From NCBI GenBank assembly GCA_009841145.1, contig VXMJ01000006.1, positions 44,715 through 108,714 on the forward strand: a stretch of 64,000 nucleotides of DNA. The letters are read 5' to 3'. The translations under genes were made by a program, and so were the position numbers. Of this stretch, positions 37,375 through 46,237 are shown in pieces. The number at the start of each line of letters is the position of its first letter. Within the stretch, counting starts at the first letter, position 1. The stretch comes from Caldilineaceae bacterium SB0661_bin_34 (GTDB taxonomy: Bacteria > Chloroflexota > Anaerolineae > Caldilineales > Caldilineaceae). The notes beneath the pieces were generated by a model. The model had not been told where the DNA came from. It was given only the letters and a program-made list of their open reading frames with translations, and did not search any database.

Positions 37375-38697
37375 GTGGATACACTCAGGATTCAGGGCGG
37401 CGCGGTGTTGGCGGGAGGGATTCGCGTTCCCGGAGACAAATCGATCAGCCACCGTTCAATACTGTTGGGAGCCTTGGGGGAAGGCGCGACCAGGGTGACC
37501 GGATTCCTGGACGGGCGCGACTGCCTAGCTACCGTTGGCATCATGCAGTCGCTCGGCGTGGGCGTCGAGCGCCATTCCGCTGTCGACCTGACAGTCCATG
37601 GAGTTGGCCTGCACGGTTTGCGGTCGCCGGACGGGCCTCTGGACTGCCGGAATTCCGGTACCACGATCCGTCTGCTGAGTGGCCTCATGGCCGGACAACG
37701 GTTCGCGTCCAAGTTGACCGGTTCGCCCCAGCTGTGCACGCGTCCCATGGACCGTGTGGTCGCGCCTCTCCGGAAAATGGGAGCGTCCATCTCCGGTGCC
37801 GATGGAGGTGGTACGGCGCCATTGCTGGTTCGGCCCGCGGCTCGTCCCCTTCAGGGAGTGCGATATGCGATGCCGGTAGCCAGTGCCCAAGTCAAGTCCT
37901 GTGTACTCCTTGCCGGGTTGTACGCCGATTCGGCAACCACCGTGATCGAACCTGGTCCGACTCGGGATCACACGGAATGCATGCTGCGCGGAATGGGCGT
38001 GCGTGTTGTGACCGAGGGACGGCGCATCACGCTGGAGCCTCCGCAACGTCTGAAGGGAACCAATGTGGCCATTCCGGGTGACCCGTCGTCGGCCGCGTTC
38101 CTGATGGTGGCGGCCTGCATTGTTCCCGGCAGCCGGATGCGGATTGTGGACGTGGGTCTCAATCCAACCCGTACCGGACTGATGGACGCACTCTTGCAGA
38201 TGGGCGCCGACATTCGGGTGGAGAACCGCCGGGAGGCTGCGGGGGAAGCTGTCGGAGACCTGTTGGTCGGTTACGCGCCGCTCCGCGGCGCCGAGTTCGG
38301 CGGGGACCTGATCGTGCGCATGATCGACGAGTTGCCGCTGTTGGCGCTCGCCTGCAGTCAGGCCGAGGGGCCCTCCCGCATTCGCGACGCGCAGGAGCTG
38401 AAAGTCAAGGAGTCCAACCGCATCCTGGACACCGAACGGCAGTTGGCCCGGCTGGGAGCTGTTGTCCAGGGTACGGAGGACGGCTTCGCGATTGACGGCG
38501 GCAGCAGACTGCACGGAGCCTGTGTGGACAGTTGTGACGACCATCGCCTTGCGATGTTGCTGGCCGTGGCCGGCCTGGCTGCACGCGGCGAGACCGTGGT
38601 GGCAGGCGCGCAAGTGACCGACGACAGTTTCCCCGGGTTTGCGGAAACCCTGAAGACCCTGGGCGGCGCCGCGGAACGGGGCCCTGCGGATGCCTGA
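37375..38697 (+). CDS. aroA: 3-Phosphoshikimate 1-carboxyvinyltransferase (EPSP synthase)
   Basis: 440-aa enzyme transferring the enolpyruvyl group of PEP to shikimate 3-phosphate. PGDKSISHRS (PEP/substrate Lys), LDCRNSGTTIRL and KVKESNR are the family motifs. GTG start with GAGGGAG upstream. Overlaps aroE by eight bases. Glycophosate-sensitivity class I type by the sequence LDCRNSGTT. Confidence 0.96.
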   Translation: MDTLRIQGGAVLAGGIRVPGDKSISHRSILLGALGEGATRVTGFLDGRDCLATVGIMQSLGVGVERHSAVDLTVHGVGLHGLRSPDGPLDCRNSGTTIRLLSGLMAGQRFASKLTGSPQLCTRPMDRVVAPLRKMGASISGADGGGTAPLLVRPAARPLQGVRYAMPVASAQVKSCVLLAGLYADSATTVIEPGPTRDHTECMLRGMGVRVVTEGRRITLEPPQRLKGTNVAIPGDPSSAAFLMVAACIVPGSRMRIVDVGLNPTRTGLMDALLQMGADIRVENRREAAGEAVGDLLVGYAPLRGAEFGGDLIVRMIDELPLLALACSQAEGPSRIRDAQELKVKESNRILDTERQLARLGAVVQGTEDGFAIDGGSRLHGACVDSCDDHRLAMLLAVAGLAARGETVVAGAQVTDDSFPGFAETLKTLGGAAERGPADA

Positions 38698-39580
38698 GCG
38701 CATCACCCCCCACACCCGCAAGGTTGGCCTGATCGGCTGGCCGGTCGGGCATTCCGGTTCGCCCAGGATGCACAACGCCGCCTTTGCGGCCGCCGGAATG
38801 GACTGGGTGTACCTGCCACTGCCCGTGCCGGTAAACCCGAAGGACCGGATTGGTCAAGCAGTCCGCGGCCTGGGAGCGCTGGGGTTTCGAGGCGCCAATG
38901 TGACGATCCCGCACAAACGGAATGTCATGTCTCATCTCTCGGATATCTCAGCCGTGGCCCGGGCGGCCGGCGCGGTCAACACTGTGACAGTACGCGATGA
39001 CGGAGATCTTGCCGGGGACAACACCGATGTGTGGGGGTTCTTTTCCGTGTTGGGAGAGGCGGGATGGTCGGCGCACAGCGGTTCGGCTCTCGTGTTGGGG
39101 GCCGGCGGTTCGGCCCGGGCCGTGTTGACTGGATTGCTCGAAGCCGGATGCCGGGATGTTCGCGTCCACAACCGCACCCGGACGCGGGCGGAGGAACTGG
39201 TTCGGGACTTTCGCGCGCTCTATCCCGCCGCATCGATGCGTGTGATTGGCTCCGAGCGGGAAGTTTCGGCTGCGGGCCGCGACGTGGACCTGGTGGTGAA
39301 CTCCACATCGCTGGGCATGGATCCGCACATCGACACATGTCCTGTGGCTCCCGATTTCCCCTGGCGATCCGGGCAGTGGGCCTACGACCTGGTTTACAAC
39401 CCCCCGGCAACCCTGTTCCTGAGTCGGGCCGGACACGGTGGTGCCCGGTGCATCGGCGGCATGGAGATGCTGGTCCGGCAGGGGGCCCGGTCCTTTGAGA
39501 TTTGGACCGGCCGGATGCCGGACCTCGACCTGATGCGAAGGGAACTCAATCTACATCTGGGATTTCAAACCGATGGTTGA
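38690..39580 (+). CDS. aroE: Shikimate dehydrogenase
   Basis: 296-aa NADP-linked enzyme reducing 3-dehydroshikimate. Substrate motif [17 protein letters not shown]; catalytic Lys in [11 protein letters not shown] and Asp in GDNTDVWGF; nucleotide-binding GAGGSARAV. The ATG lies inside the end of aroA, and the stop overlaps the trpB start region. trpB thus follows immediately in one transcript. Confidence 0.95.
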   Translation: MPERITPHTRKVGLIGWPVGHSGSPRMHNAAFAAAGMDWVYLPLPVPVNPKDRIGQAVRGLGALGFRGANVTIPHKRNVMSHLSDISAVARAAGAVNTVTVRDDGDLAGDNTDVWGFFSVLGEAGWSAHSGSALVLGAGGSARAVLTGLLEAGCRDVRVHNRTRTRAEELVRDFRALYPAASMRVIGSEREVSAAGRDVDLVVNSTSLGMDPHIDTCPVAPDFPWRSGQWAYDLVYNPPATLFLSRAGHGGARCIGGMEMLVRQGARSFEIWTGRMPDLDLMRRELNLHLGFQTDG

Positions 39581-40829
39581 CAGCATGCAAGCCATTTTTT
39601 CAGCGGACGACTACGGGGTCCACTACCCGGATTCTCGGGGCAAGTTTGGGCCGTACGGCGGCAAATATGTGCCCGAGACACTGATTCCGGCCTTGGAGGA
39701 ACTGGAGGAAATCCACGCCACCGCCATGCAGGACGCGGGTTTCCAGGATGAACTCAATTCCCTGTTGGAGACCTATGTGGGACGGCCCACGCCCCTGACA
39801 CATGCCAGGCGCCTGACCGAGCACTTTGGCGGCCCTGAGATCTACCTAAAGCGGGAAGACCTGGCCCATACCGGTGCCCACAAGATCAACAACGCCTTGG
39901 GGCAGGCGCTCATGGTGAAGCGCATCCTGGGCAAAAACCGGGTCGTGGCCGAGACGGGAGCCGGTCAACACGGCGTGGCCGTGGCGACCGTCTGCGCGCT
40001 GTTGGACATGGAATGCGTGGTCTACATGGGCTCCGTGGACATGGCACGCCAGGCACCCAATGTGTTTCGCATGCGTCTTCTGGGGGCGGATGTAAGGGAA
40101 GTGTCCAGTGGCAGCCAGACTCTCAAGGACGCCATCAACGAAGCCATCCGCGACTGGGTCACCAATGTGCCGGACACGCACTATCTGCTGGGCAGCGCCC
40201 TGGGACCCCATCCGTTTCCGGTCATGGTGCGCAACCTGCAGTCCGTGATCGGGCGGGAGGCCCGCCGACAGATGCTGGACCCGTCCGTGGGTCCGGGACA
40301 GCTGCCGGACGTTGTTGTGGCCTGCGTGGGCGGCGGCAGCAACGCGATCGGCATGTTCTACCCGTTTGTGATGGATCCGGGGGTTCGGCTGCTCGGCGTG
40401 GAGGCCGGGGGCCGCGGCATCGAAAGCCAAAAGCATGCTGCCCGGTTCGCCGATCCGAAGATGGGCCGGCTGGGTGTCCTGCACGGAACCCGCAGCTATG
40501 TCCTGCAGGACGAGGACGGACAGATTGCCCTGACCCACTCTATTTCGGCCGGGCTGGACTATGCAAGCGTCGGACCGGAGCATGCCCTGTTGCGGGATCG
40601 GGAACGGGCCGAATACTTCTACTGTACCGATGAACAGGCCTTGGCGGGATTCGAACTCCTGTGTCGGCAGGAGGGCATCATTCCAGCCCTCGAGAGTGCG
40701 CATGCCGTGGGGTGGCTGCCGGAGTTGATGTCCGATGTTTCGTCCGACGACGTGGTCTTGGTGTCGCTGAGCGGCCGGGGCGACAAGGATCTGGATACCG
40801 TGATGGCCGAGCTGGCCCCTGGTGCCTGA
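39573..40829 (+). CDS. trpB: Tryptophan synthase beta subunit
   Basis: 418-aa PLP enzyme that joins indole and serine. The PLP-binding Lys is in [14 protein letters not shown] (about residue 108), the phosphate loop in [10 protein letters not shown], and VGPEHALL is present. Typical TrpB1 length. ATG at 39573 overlaps the aroE stop; an ATG at 39585 is also possible. Followed by trpA after 23 bases. Confidence 0.96.
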   Translation: MVDSMQAIFSADDYGVHYPDSRGKFGPYGGKYVPETLIPALEELEEIHATAMQDAGFQDELNSLLETYVGRPTPLTHARRLTEHFGGPEIYLKREDLAHTGAHKINNALGQALMVKRILGKNRVVAETGAGQHGVAVATVCALLDMECVVYMGSVDMARQAPNVFRMRLLGADVREVSSGSQTLKDAINEAIRDWVTNVPDTHYLLGSALGPHPFPVMVRNLQSVIGREARRQMLDPSVGPGQLPDVVVACVGGGSNAIGMFYPFVMDPGVRLLGVEAGGRGIESQKHAARFADPKMGRLGVLHGTRSYVLQDEDGQIALTHSISAGLDYASVGPEHALLRDRERAEYFYCTDEQALAGFELLCRQEGIIPALESAHAVGWLPELMSDVSSDDVVLVSLSGRGDKDLDTVMAELAPGA

Positions 40830-40852
40830 TTTCAACCAAAGGCCCAATTCAC

Positions 40853-41671
40853 ATGAACGGGAACGACTGCATGACAGGGGTGGAGCGCATCAGATCGGCG
40901 ATCGCCAAACGGCAAGGCGATGCCACAGCCGCGTTCATGCCCTACGTCCTGTTGGGATTTCCCTCCCGGATGGAGTCCGTGGCCATGGTGCAGTCGATGG
41001 CTGACGCCGGGGCCGACCTGTTCGAATTTGGGTTTCCCTTCAGCGATCCTCTGGCTGATGGACCCACCCTCCAGGCCGCGACCCACAAGGCGCTGCTGAA
41101 CGGCACGACCACGCGGCAATGTCTCGACATTGCCAAGGAACTGCGGGATGCAGGGATCACCCAGCCGTTCTGCGCCATGTCGTACTACAACCCGATCTTC
41201 AACTACGGACCCGCCCGGTTCATCGAGGATGCGGCTCGGGCAGGGTTCGACGGCTTTATCATTCCCGACCTGCCTCCGGACGAGGGCGAGGAGATGGAGG
41301 AAGCCTGCCGCGAAGCTGGCCTGGCACTTGTGTATCTTCTGGCGCCATCCAGTTCGCAGGAACGAGTCGAGTTGGTCACGGAGCACAGTACGGGATTCAT
41401 CTATCTGGTGAGCGTGCTGGGCACTACCGGAGTCCGTGCGTCGTTGCCGGACTACCTGACGGATCTGGTGGCGCTGGTGCGGGCCAACACGGACACCCCG
41501 GTCTGCGTCGGATTCGGAGTCAGCAATGGCACCCAGGCGGCCCAGGTGGCCTCGATTGCGGACGGTGCCATTGTGGCGTCCGCCTTGATTGACACTGTTT
41601 TAGGTCCCAACGGAGCGGACGCGGTGAAGTGTCTGGCCCGCAAGCTGGCACAGGGTGCTCACGGGCACTGA
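40853..41671 (+). CDS. trpA: Tryptophan synthase alpha subunit, copy 1 (diverged)
   Basis: 272-aa alpha subunit that cleaves indole-3-glycerol phosphate. Catalytic Glu (DLFEFG) and Asp ([10 protein letters not shown]) are kept. The phosphate-binding VGSA near the C terminus is VASA here, and the usual Y-x-x-G turn reads YVLLG. By my reading it differs from the second copy at about 40 of 272 positions. Start chosen at the ATG at 40853, since this upstream region is shared by both copies; an ATG six codons later is possible. Confidence 0.93.
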   Translation: MNGNDCMTGVERIRSAIAKRQGDATAAFMPYVLLGFPSRMESVAMVQSMADAGADLFEFGFPFSDPLADGPTLQAATHKALLNGTTTRQCLDIAKELRDAGITQPFCAMSYYNPIFNYGPARFIEDAARAGFDGFIIPDLPPDEGEEMEEACREAGLALVYLLAPSSSQERVELVTEHSTGFIYLVSVLGTTGVRASLPDYLTDLVALVRANTDTPVCVGFGVSNGTQAAQVASIADGAIVASALIDTVLGPNGADAVKCLARKLAQGAHGH

Positions 41672-41687
41672 CGGCACTGACATTGGG

Positions 41688-41916
41688 ACGGATGCCGGAG
41701 AAGTCACCAGTCGCGTTCAAACCCTCAAGGATGCCACCAGCTAAACCATCCGCCACCGGGTGCCAAAGTGCCGCTCCTCTACGGAGGTGGAATTCAAGCT
41801 GCCGCGCAGGCTAGAAGGCATAATCCCAGCTTCGGCGAGTCCGCATGGCGTGGGGTGCCAGAATTCATTTCCGAGCTGTCCCCTGGTCACCGAGTTCAGC
41901 CAAGGGCCCAATTCAC
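41688..41916 (+). pseudogene. trpB relic between the two trpA copies
   Basis: Decayed copy of the trpB 3' part. GGATGCCGGAGAAGTCACCA... matches trpB from about 40088; CCATCCGCCACCGGGTGCCAA matches about 40144; GGAATTCAAG...AGAAGGCATAATCCCAGC matches about 40650-40690; GGCGTGGGGTG matches about 40705; and CCGAGCTGTCCCCTGGT matches the last trpB codons, with the TGA changed to CGA. Several hundred bases are deleted and the frame is destroyed. It shows that trpBA was duplicated as a unit and the second trpB was lost. Confidence 0.8.
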
Positions 41917-42735
41917 ATGAACGGGAACGACCCCATGACAGGAGTGGAGCGCATCAGATCGGCGATTGCCAAACGGCAAGGCGATGCCACGGCTGCATTC
42001 ATGCCGTATTTTCCGTCCGGGTTCCCGTCCCGATCGGAGTCCGTGTCCATGCTGCGGTCGATGGCCGATGCCGGAGCCGATCTTTTCGAGATCGGGTTTC
42101 CCTTCAGTGATCCGCTGGCTGATGGACCCACCATCCAGGCCGCCACCCATAGGGCGCTATTGAACGGCATGACAACGCGGGACTGTCTCGATATTGCCCA
42201 GGAATTGCGGGAGGCAGGGATTACCCAGCCGTTCTGCGCCATGTCGTACTACAACCCGATCTTCAACTACGGGACCGACCGTTTTGTCGAGGATGCAGCG
42301 CAGGCAGGGTTCGACGGTTTCATCATTCCCGACCTGCCACCGGACGAGGGTGAGGAGATGGAGGAAGCCTGCCGTGAAGCCGGTCTGGCGCTTGTGTATC
42401 TCCTGGCTCCGTCCAGTTCACGCGAGCGCATCGAACTGGTGACATCCCGCAGCACGGGATTCGTCTACCTGGTGAGCGTGCTGGGCACGACCGGGGCCCG
42501 TGCGTCGCTGCCGGATTACCTGACGGACTTGGTGGCGCAGGTGCGGGCCGACACGGACACCCCGGTTTGCGTCGGCTTCGGAGTCAGCAACGGCGTGCAG
42601 GCGGCCCAGGTGGCCACGATCGCAGACGGTGTCATCGTGGGTTCCGCCTTGGTCAAGGCGGCCGAAGGCCCCAACGGTACGGATGCAGTGAAAAGCCTGG
42701 CTCGCGAACTAGCCCGGGGTGCCCACGGGCATTGA
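41917..42735 (+). CDS. trpA: Tryptophan synthase alpha subunit, copy 2
   Basis: 272-aa second alpha subunit, about 85% identical to copy 1. It keeps the canonical residues: Glu in DLFEIG, Asp in [17 protein letters not shown], and the phosphate-binding VGSA. It therefore looks the more conventional of the two. The bases immediately before its ATG (GGGCCCAATTCAC) are almost identical to those before copy 1. Last gene of the aromatic operon; convergent with the HpcH aldolase gene 22 bases away. Confidence 0.95.
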   Translation: MNGNDPMTGVERIRSAIAKRQGDATAAFMPYFPSGFPSRSESVSMLRSMADAGADLFEIGFPFSDPLADGPTIQAATHRALLNGMTTRDCLDIAQELREAGITQPFCAMSYYNPIFNYGTDRFVEDAAQAGFDGFIIPDLPPDEGEEMEEACREAGLALVYLLAPSSSRERIELVTSRSTGFVYLVSVLGTTGARASLPDYLTDLVAQVRADTDTPVCVGFGVSNGVQAAQVATIADGVIVGSALVKAAEGPNGTDAVKSLARELARGAHGH

Positions 42736-42757
42736 CTTGGGTATCCGGGCCGGACAG

Positions 42758-43516
42758 CTACAGGTTGTCCAATGAGGAGCGTGCCGCGGATGCGCCTTGT
42801 GCAATCAGGGCCGCGTCACTGGTTACGGTGATGAACTGAAAGCCCTGCAGGCGCCGCCTGCGGGCATCCTCCAAGCCGCGCCCGGCAATACCGGGGATCT
42901 TGCCTGTGTCGCGACAGGCGGCCAGTACCCGTTCCAAGGCCAACCGGTGCTCGTCTCGCGTGTCCATCTCCGACGGGTGGAATCCAAGGGACAGCGCCAA
43001 GTCGGACGGCCCCATCCAACAACCCGTGACGCCGGGCGTCGCCAGAATCGCTTCGGCGTTGTCAACGGCCGTGGCACTTTCGAGCTGGACTGCCACAAAC
43101 AATTCGTCGTTGATGCAGTCCGCGTAGTCGTCGCCGTACATGCTTGCCTGGTTCCAGCCCCATGAGCGCCGGCCCAGTGGTGGCAACAGGCAGGCGTCGG
43201 CCACGCGCCGGGCGTCGTCCGGCGTGTCCACCATGGGCACGATTATGCCCAGCATGCCCTTGTCCAGGAGTTGTCCAATGAGGCGATAGTCGTTGGCGGC
43301 TGCCCGAGCCATGGGCGTGGCCGTGCCGAGGTTGATCTGGGCGATGGCCCTTCCGACCTCCCGTTCGTCCCAGTTTCCATGCTGGCGGTCGACCATCACG
43401 AACTCGGTGCCGCTCCCGCTGAGAATCGCACCGGTTTCAGCGACTCCAAGACCCATCGACAGACCGAAGGCCGGCTTGCCTGCTCTCATTTTGGCCAGAG
43501 CCGTGTTCGTCTTCAT
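42758..43516 (-). CDS. HpcH/HpaI aldolase family protein
   Basis: 252-aa TIM-barrel class II aldolase (2-keto-3-deoxy acid aldolase type; cf. RhmA, HpcH). Catalytic/metal residues: EFVMVDRQHGNWDE (Arg/His), VQLESATAVDN (Glu) and GPSDLALSLG (Asp). Cleaves or forms 2-keto-4-hydroxy acids using pyruvate. The ATG at 43516 gives the family N terminus; the open frame continues far upstream over the divergent promoter region. Divergent from the M20 peptidase. Confidence 0.9.
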   Translation of the reverse strand: MKTNTALAKMRAGKPAFGLSMGLGVAETGAILSGSGTEFVMVDRQHGNWDEREVGRAIAQINLGTATPMARAAANDYRLIGQLLDKGMLGIIVPMVDTPDDARRVADACLLPPLGRRSWGWNQASMYGDDYADCINDELFVAVQLESATAVDNAEAILATPGVTGCWMGPSDLALSLGFHPSEMDTRDEHRLALERVLAACRDTGKIPGIAGRGLEDARRRRLQGFQFITVTSDAALIAQGASAARSSLDNL

Positions 43517-43600
43517 ATGCGGATTGTCCGAGTGTGCAGGAATGGATGGAATGGCTTTGGCCGCGGCGCGGACCTGAAGGTCCGATTGGCGTGCCGAGTA

Positions 43601-43606
43601 TACAAT
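43601..43606 (+). promoter_or_regulatory. -10 element TACAAT for the M20 peptidase gene
   Basis: TACAAT preceded by a run TATACAAT, about 30 bases before the ATG at 43636. The -35 is weak. Confidence 0.35.
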
Positions 43607-43635
43607 TCGCTGCGCCGGTTCGGATCCGGCCGGGA

Positions 43636-44775
43636 ATGACGACGGGTTGGGAGAATGTTGATTTGAACCAGGCAGTTCTGGACACCGCAAAGGCATTGAT
43701 CGAGATTCCATCGGTGTCCGCCGACAACAACGCTGAAGTCATCGATTTCCTGGCGGATCGGGCCGCAGGCCAGGGCTGGGTCACCGAACGGTTGACCTAT
43801 CGTGATGCGGAAGACGTACAAAAGCATTGCCTGGTGGCCAGGGTCGGCCAGGGCACCGGGGGTGTGGCATTTCTGTCGCACACGGATACGGTGCCCGGCT
43901 TGGAGGGATGGGAGCCGTTCGTGGCCAGGGTTGCGGACGGGCGGCTGTACGGCAGGGGCAGCTGCGACATGAAGGGGCCGATCGCTGCCTTTGTCTGTGC
44001 CGTGTCCGACATTCCGGCCGCGCAGTTGCGGAGCCCGGTCTACATGACCTTCTCGGCCGACGAGGAAGTGGGCCACGTCGGGGCTGCATGGATCATTGAG
44101 CATTCGGAGCTGTTGGCCGGTGCCTCCGTGGAGGGCGGCATCGTGACCGAGCCGACCGGGATGGTGCCGGTCTACGCCAACAAAGGCGGCGCGTTCATGG
44201 CCGTTACGTCGCGCGGCATCGCGGCGCATTCCAGTACCGAACGCGGGGACTCCGCCAACTTCAAAATCGCGCCGTTCCTGGCGGAGATGGCCGAACTCAA
44301 GACCCGATTCATGACAGACCCCAAATTCAGGAACGAGGAGTTCGATCCTCCGACCAACGGTTTCAACATGACGATCACCGATTTTGGCTGTGCAACCAAC
44401 GTGACGGCCGAGCGTTGCGAGTGCAAGCTGTCGGTTCGGAGCATGCCCGAATCGGGATTTGAAGAGGCGGTCGCGATCATTCTCGAACGTGCCAAGGTGT
44501 ACGGGTTTGACCTGCGCAACCACGAGATTCCCTATTTCTACGGCAACAAGGATAGTGGCTTCACCGATCTGTTGTGTGAGATTGCGGGGATTGCCGAAGC
44601 GGTTACCGTGCCTTACGGGACTGAGGCCGCCCACTATCAGCCCGTGGTGGATTCGATTGTCTGGGGACCGGGAGACATCGCCCAGGCGCATACCGTCAAC
44701 GAATTTATCGAGCTGGAGCAGTTGCAGACCGGTTACGAACAGTACGGGGAACTGGTGCGCCGGTTGTGTCTGTAG
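43636..44775 (+). CDS. M20 family metallopeptidase / deacylase
   Basis: 379-aa dinuclear zinc amidohydrolase resembling ArgE/DapE. Metal-binding residues: LSHTDTVPG (His, Asp), GRGSCDMKGPIA (Asp), DEEVGHVGA (Glu-Glu) and a C-terminal His (EAAHYQP). A dimerisation domain lies in the middle. Probably cleaves N-acyl amino acids or dipeptides; substrate unknown. A TTG at 43663 with GGGAG nine bases upstream is an equally good start and would remove nine N-terminal residues. Confidence 0.9.
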   Translation: MTTGWENVDLNQAVLDTAKALIEIPSVSADNNAEVIDFLADRAAGQGWVTERLTYRDAEDVQKHCLVARVGQGTGGVAFLSHTDTVPGLEGWEPFVARVADGRLYGRGSCDMKGPIAAFVCAVSDIPAAQLRSPVYMTFSADEEVGHVGAAWIIEHSELLAGASVEGGIVTEPTGMVPVYANKGGAFMAVTSRGIAAHSSTERGDSANFKIAPFLAEMAELKTRFMTDPKFRNEEFDPPTNGFNMTITDFGCATNVTAERCECKLSVRSMPESGFEEAVAIILERAKVYGFDLRNHEIPYFYGNKDSGFTDLLCEIAGIAEAVTVPYGTEAAHYQPVVDSIVWGPGDIAQAHTVNEFIELEQLQTGYEQYGELVRRLCL

Positions 44776-44844
44776 CGCGTTCCGCGTTCGAGACGTGGTT
44801 CCCGGGCGGCATACGTGATAGGCAGGACGCGGTTGGAGTTGGTA

Positions 44845-44869
44845 TGGCAACCGGCCCGGCCGGTTGCCA
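44845..44869. terminator. Hairpin between convergent genes
   Basis: TGGCAACCGG (44845-44854) pairs with CCGGTTGCCA (44860-44869), five-base loop, between the M20 gene and the DUF1361 gene. No T-run on either strand. The rest of 44776-45017 holds nothing recognised. Confidence 0.45.
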
Positions 44870-45017
44870 ACGACTGCTGGGCAGGGCACATCGCCATCAC
44901 GACTGATTCTGGCCGGATTCGCGTTCCCTGTTGGCAAGCATCGCCGGCTTGCCGGAAGCCGAATTGGATTCGATTGGCCGCTCGAGGCAGCAAAACCTCC
45001 GGATCAAGATTTCAATT

Positions 45018-45791
45018 TTACATAACTCGAATATCTGAGTTTGAGGGCGAGTCGGTTCCGGCCGCAATCCGCGCGATGCCATAGGTCAGGCCCAGAAGCA
45101 CACTGAACAGAATGCTGACGGCCACGGCAGTCGGATCATTTGGTGCGTTGAGTAGGTCGGCCACTACATGGCGGATAATCGCGGTCGGTTCAAGCATGAT
45201 GTCCCAGCTGTTCCAATCCAGGAAGCGTCCGATGTAAATCCCCAATCCAGTTGCCGGAATCGTGACCGCCGCCAGTACCCATCCCCAAGGCCGGCCGAAC
45301 CGTCTGGCAATCAATGCCTGCATCTGATATAGGGAGCAAACAGCCAGGGCGAACCCGGTCCAGGCATTGAACACAATCACCATGAGGTCGTACCAGACCG
45401 GTATTGGGTACCTTGGACTCAGGTGCATGAGGTCGGTAACGATGTAGGGCGCGTTGGGAAAGAACAGAAACCAGACGCCAAACAGGACGAGATTCCCCGC
45501 GGGCACCTGCATGTTGCGGTGGTGGCCGTAGTTGAGGAGGCAACTGATCAACATGGGCACCCAGGCCAGTGCGAGGTTCCATAGTAGGAACAGGTACGTG
45601 ATGCTGCCGGTTCGCCAAACGCGAAAAGCCACCAGCAGGACACAGCAGAACGTGGCCAGCACCAACATCAGTCCGATTTGTACGGAGCGCCGATGCATCA
45701 GGGTGACGAACAGGCCCGCGGTTTTCGTCGGACTGGCACGGCGTGCCCTCAGCGAGCCGTCGGCACGGCTTGGGTTAACCCAGATGTTCAA
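45018..45791 (-). CDS. DUF1361 integral membrane protein
   Basis: 257-aa protein with about six to seven hydrophobic helices and the DUF1361 signature FLFFPNAPYIVTDLMHL (about residues 120-136) plus RFLDWNSWD. Function of the family is unknown. The TTG start at 45791 is supported by AGGAAG five bases upstream, which overlaps the stop codon of the preceding small pilin-like gene, so the two are coupled. Confidence 0.85.
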   Translation of the reverse strand: MNIWVNPSRADGSLRARRASPTKTAGLFVTLMHRRSVQIGLMLVLATFCCVLLVAFRVWRTGSITYLFLLWNLALAWVPMLISCLLNYGHHRNMQVPAGNLVLFGVWFLFFPNAPYIVTDLMHLSPRYPIPVWYDLMVIVFNAWTGFALAVCSLYQMQALIARRFGRPWGWVLAAVTIPATGLGIYIGRFLDWNSWDIMLEPTAIIRHVVADLLNAPNDPTAVAVSILFSVLLGLTYGIARIAAGTDSPSNSDIRVM

Positions 45792-45800
45792 GGTTACTTC

Positions 45801-45977
45801 CTAGGGACCCCCGTCGGTTTCCGGAAACCAGTTCGACAGCAGATCGCTCACCAAGGTCTGTACGTCGTTTCCCAAGATGAGCAGAATGGACAGAAACACA
45901 ATCACAACCAGGATGATCATCAGGAGCAGTTCGATTACTCCCTGGCTGGAGGCACGCGGTGAAGGAGGTCTGCGCAC
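45801..45977 (-). CDS. 58-aa pilin-like (Flp/TadE-type) small membrane protein
   Basis: A GTG at 45977 preceded by AAGGAG at six bases starts a 58-aa peptide: short basic leader (RRPPSPRASSQG), then GVIELLLMIILVVIVFLSILLILG and an amphipathic tail. The QG-x-x-E followed by a long hydrophobic helix resembles Flp/TadE-type pilins (GQGLVEYAL in Chloroflexota), although the residue before the predicted cut is Ser rather than Gly. A longer open frame starts with a TTG at 46091 but has no Shine-Dalgarno sequence. Coupled to the DUF1361 gene. No other pilus genes are in the window. Confidence 0.6.
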   Translation of the reverse strand: MRRPPSPRASSQGVIELLLMIILVVIVFLSILLILGNDVQTLVSDLLSNWFPETDGGP

Positions 45978-46237
45978 GCTGGACTCCTTGTGGGCAGGGA
46001 ACGGCACAGTGCCAGTGCGCGCCGGGCTTCTTGGGAAACTTGCGGGGGTGCCCGGCTGCTCGACTTCTGTACGTCCGTTGATTTCGATCAAGTAATTCTA
46101 GACAACCAGTCGAAAACAGGGTGTGACAGTTCCGCGTCCTGTCCCGGACCAAACGCAGCGGTGCCGGGACGGCACCTGTGTTTCGGGACCGGGTACCACC
46201 TCGCGAGTTGTCCAATGCCTTCCACTGTATTTGGGGC

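Noticed and set aside
46157..46178. Small hairpin (GGTGCC...GGCACC) left of the TnpB element
   Set aside because: Six-bp stem, no T-run and no gene end nearby; likely chance in GC-rich DNA.
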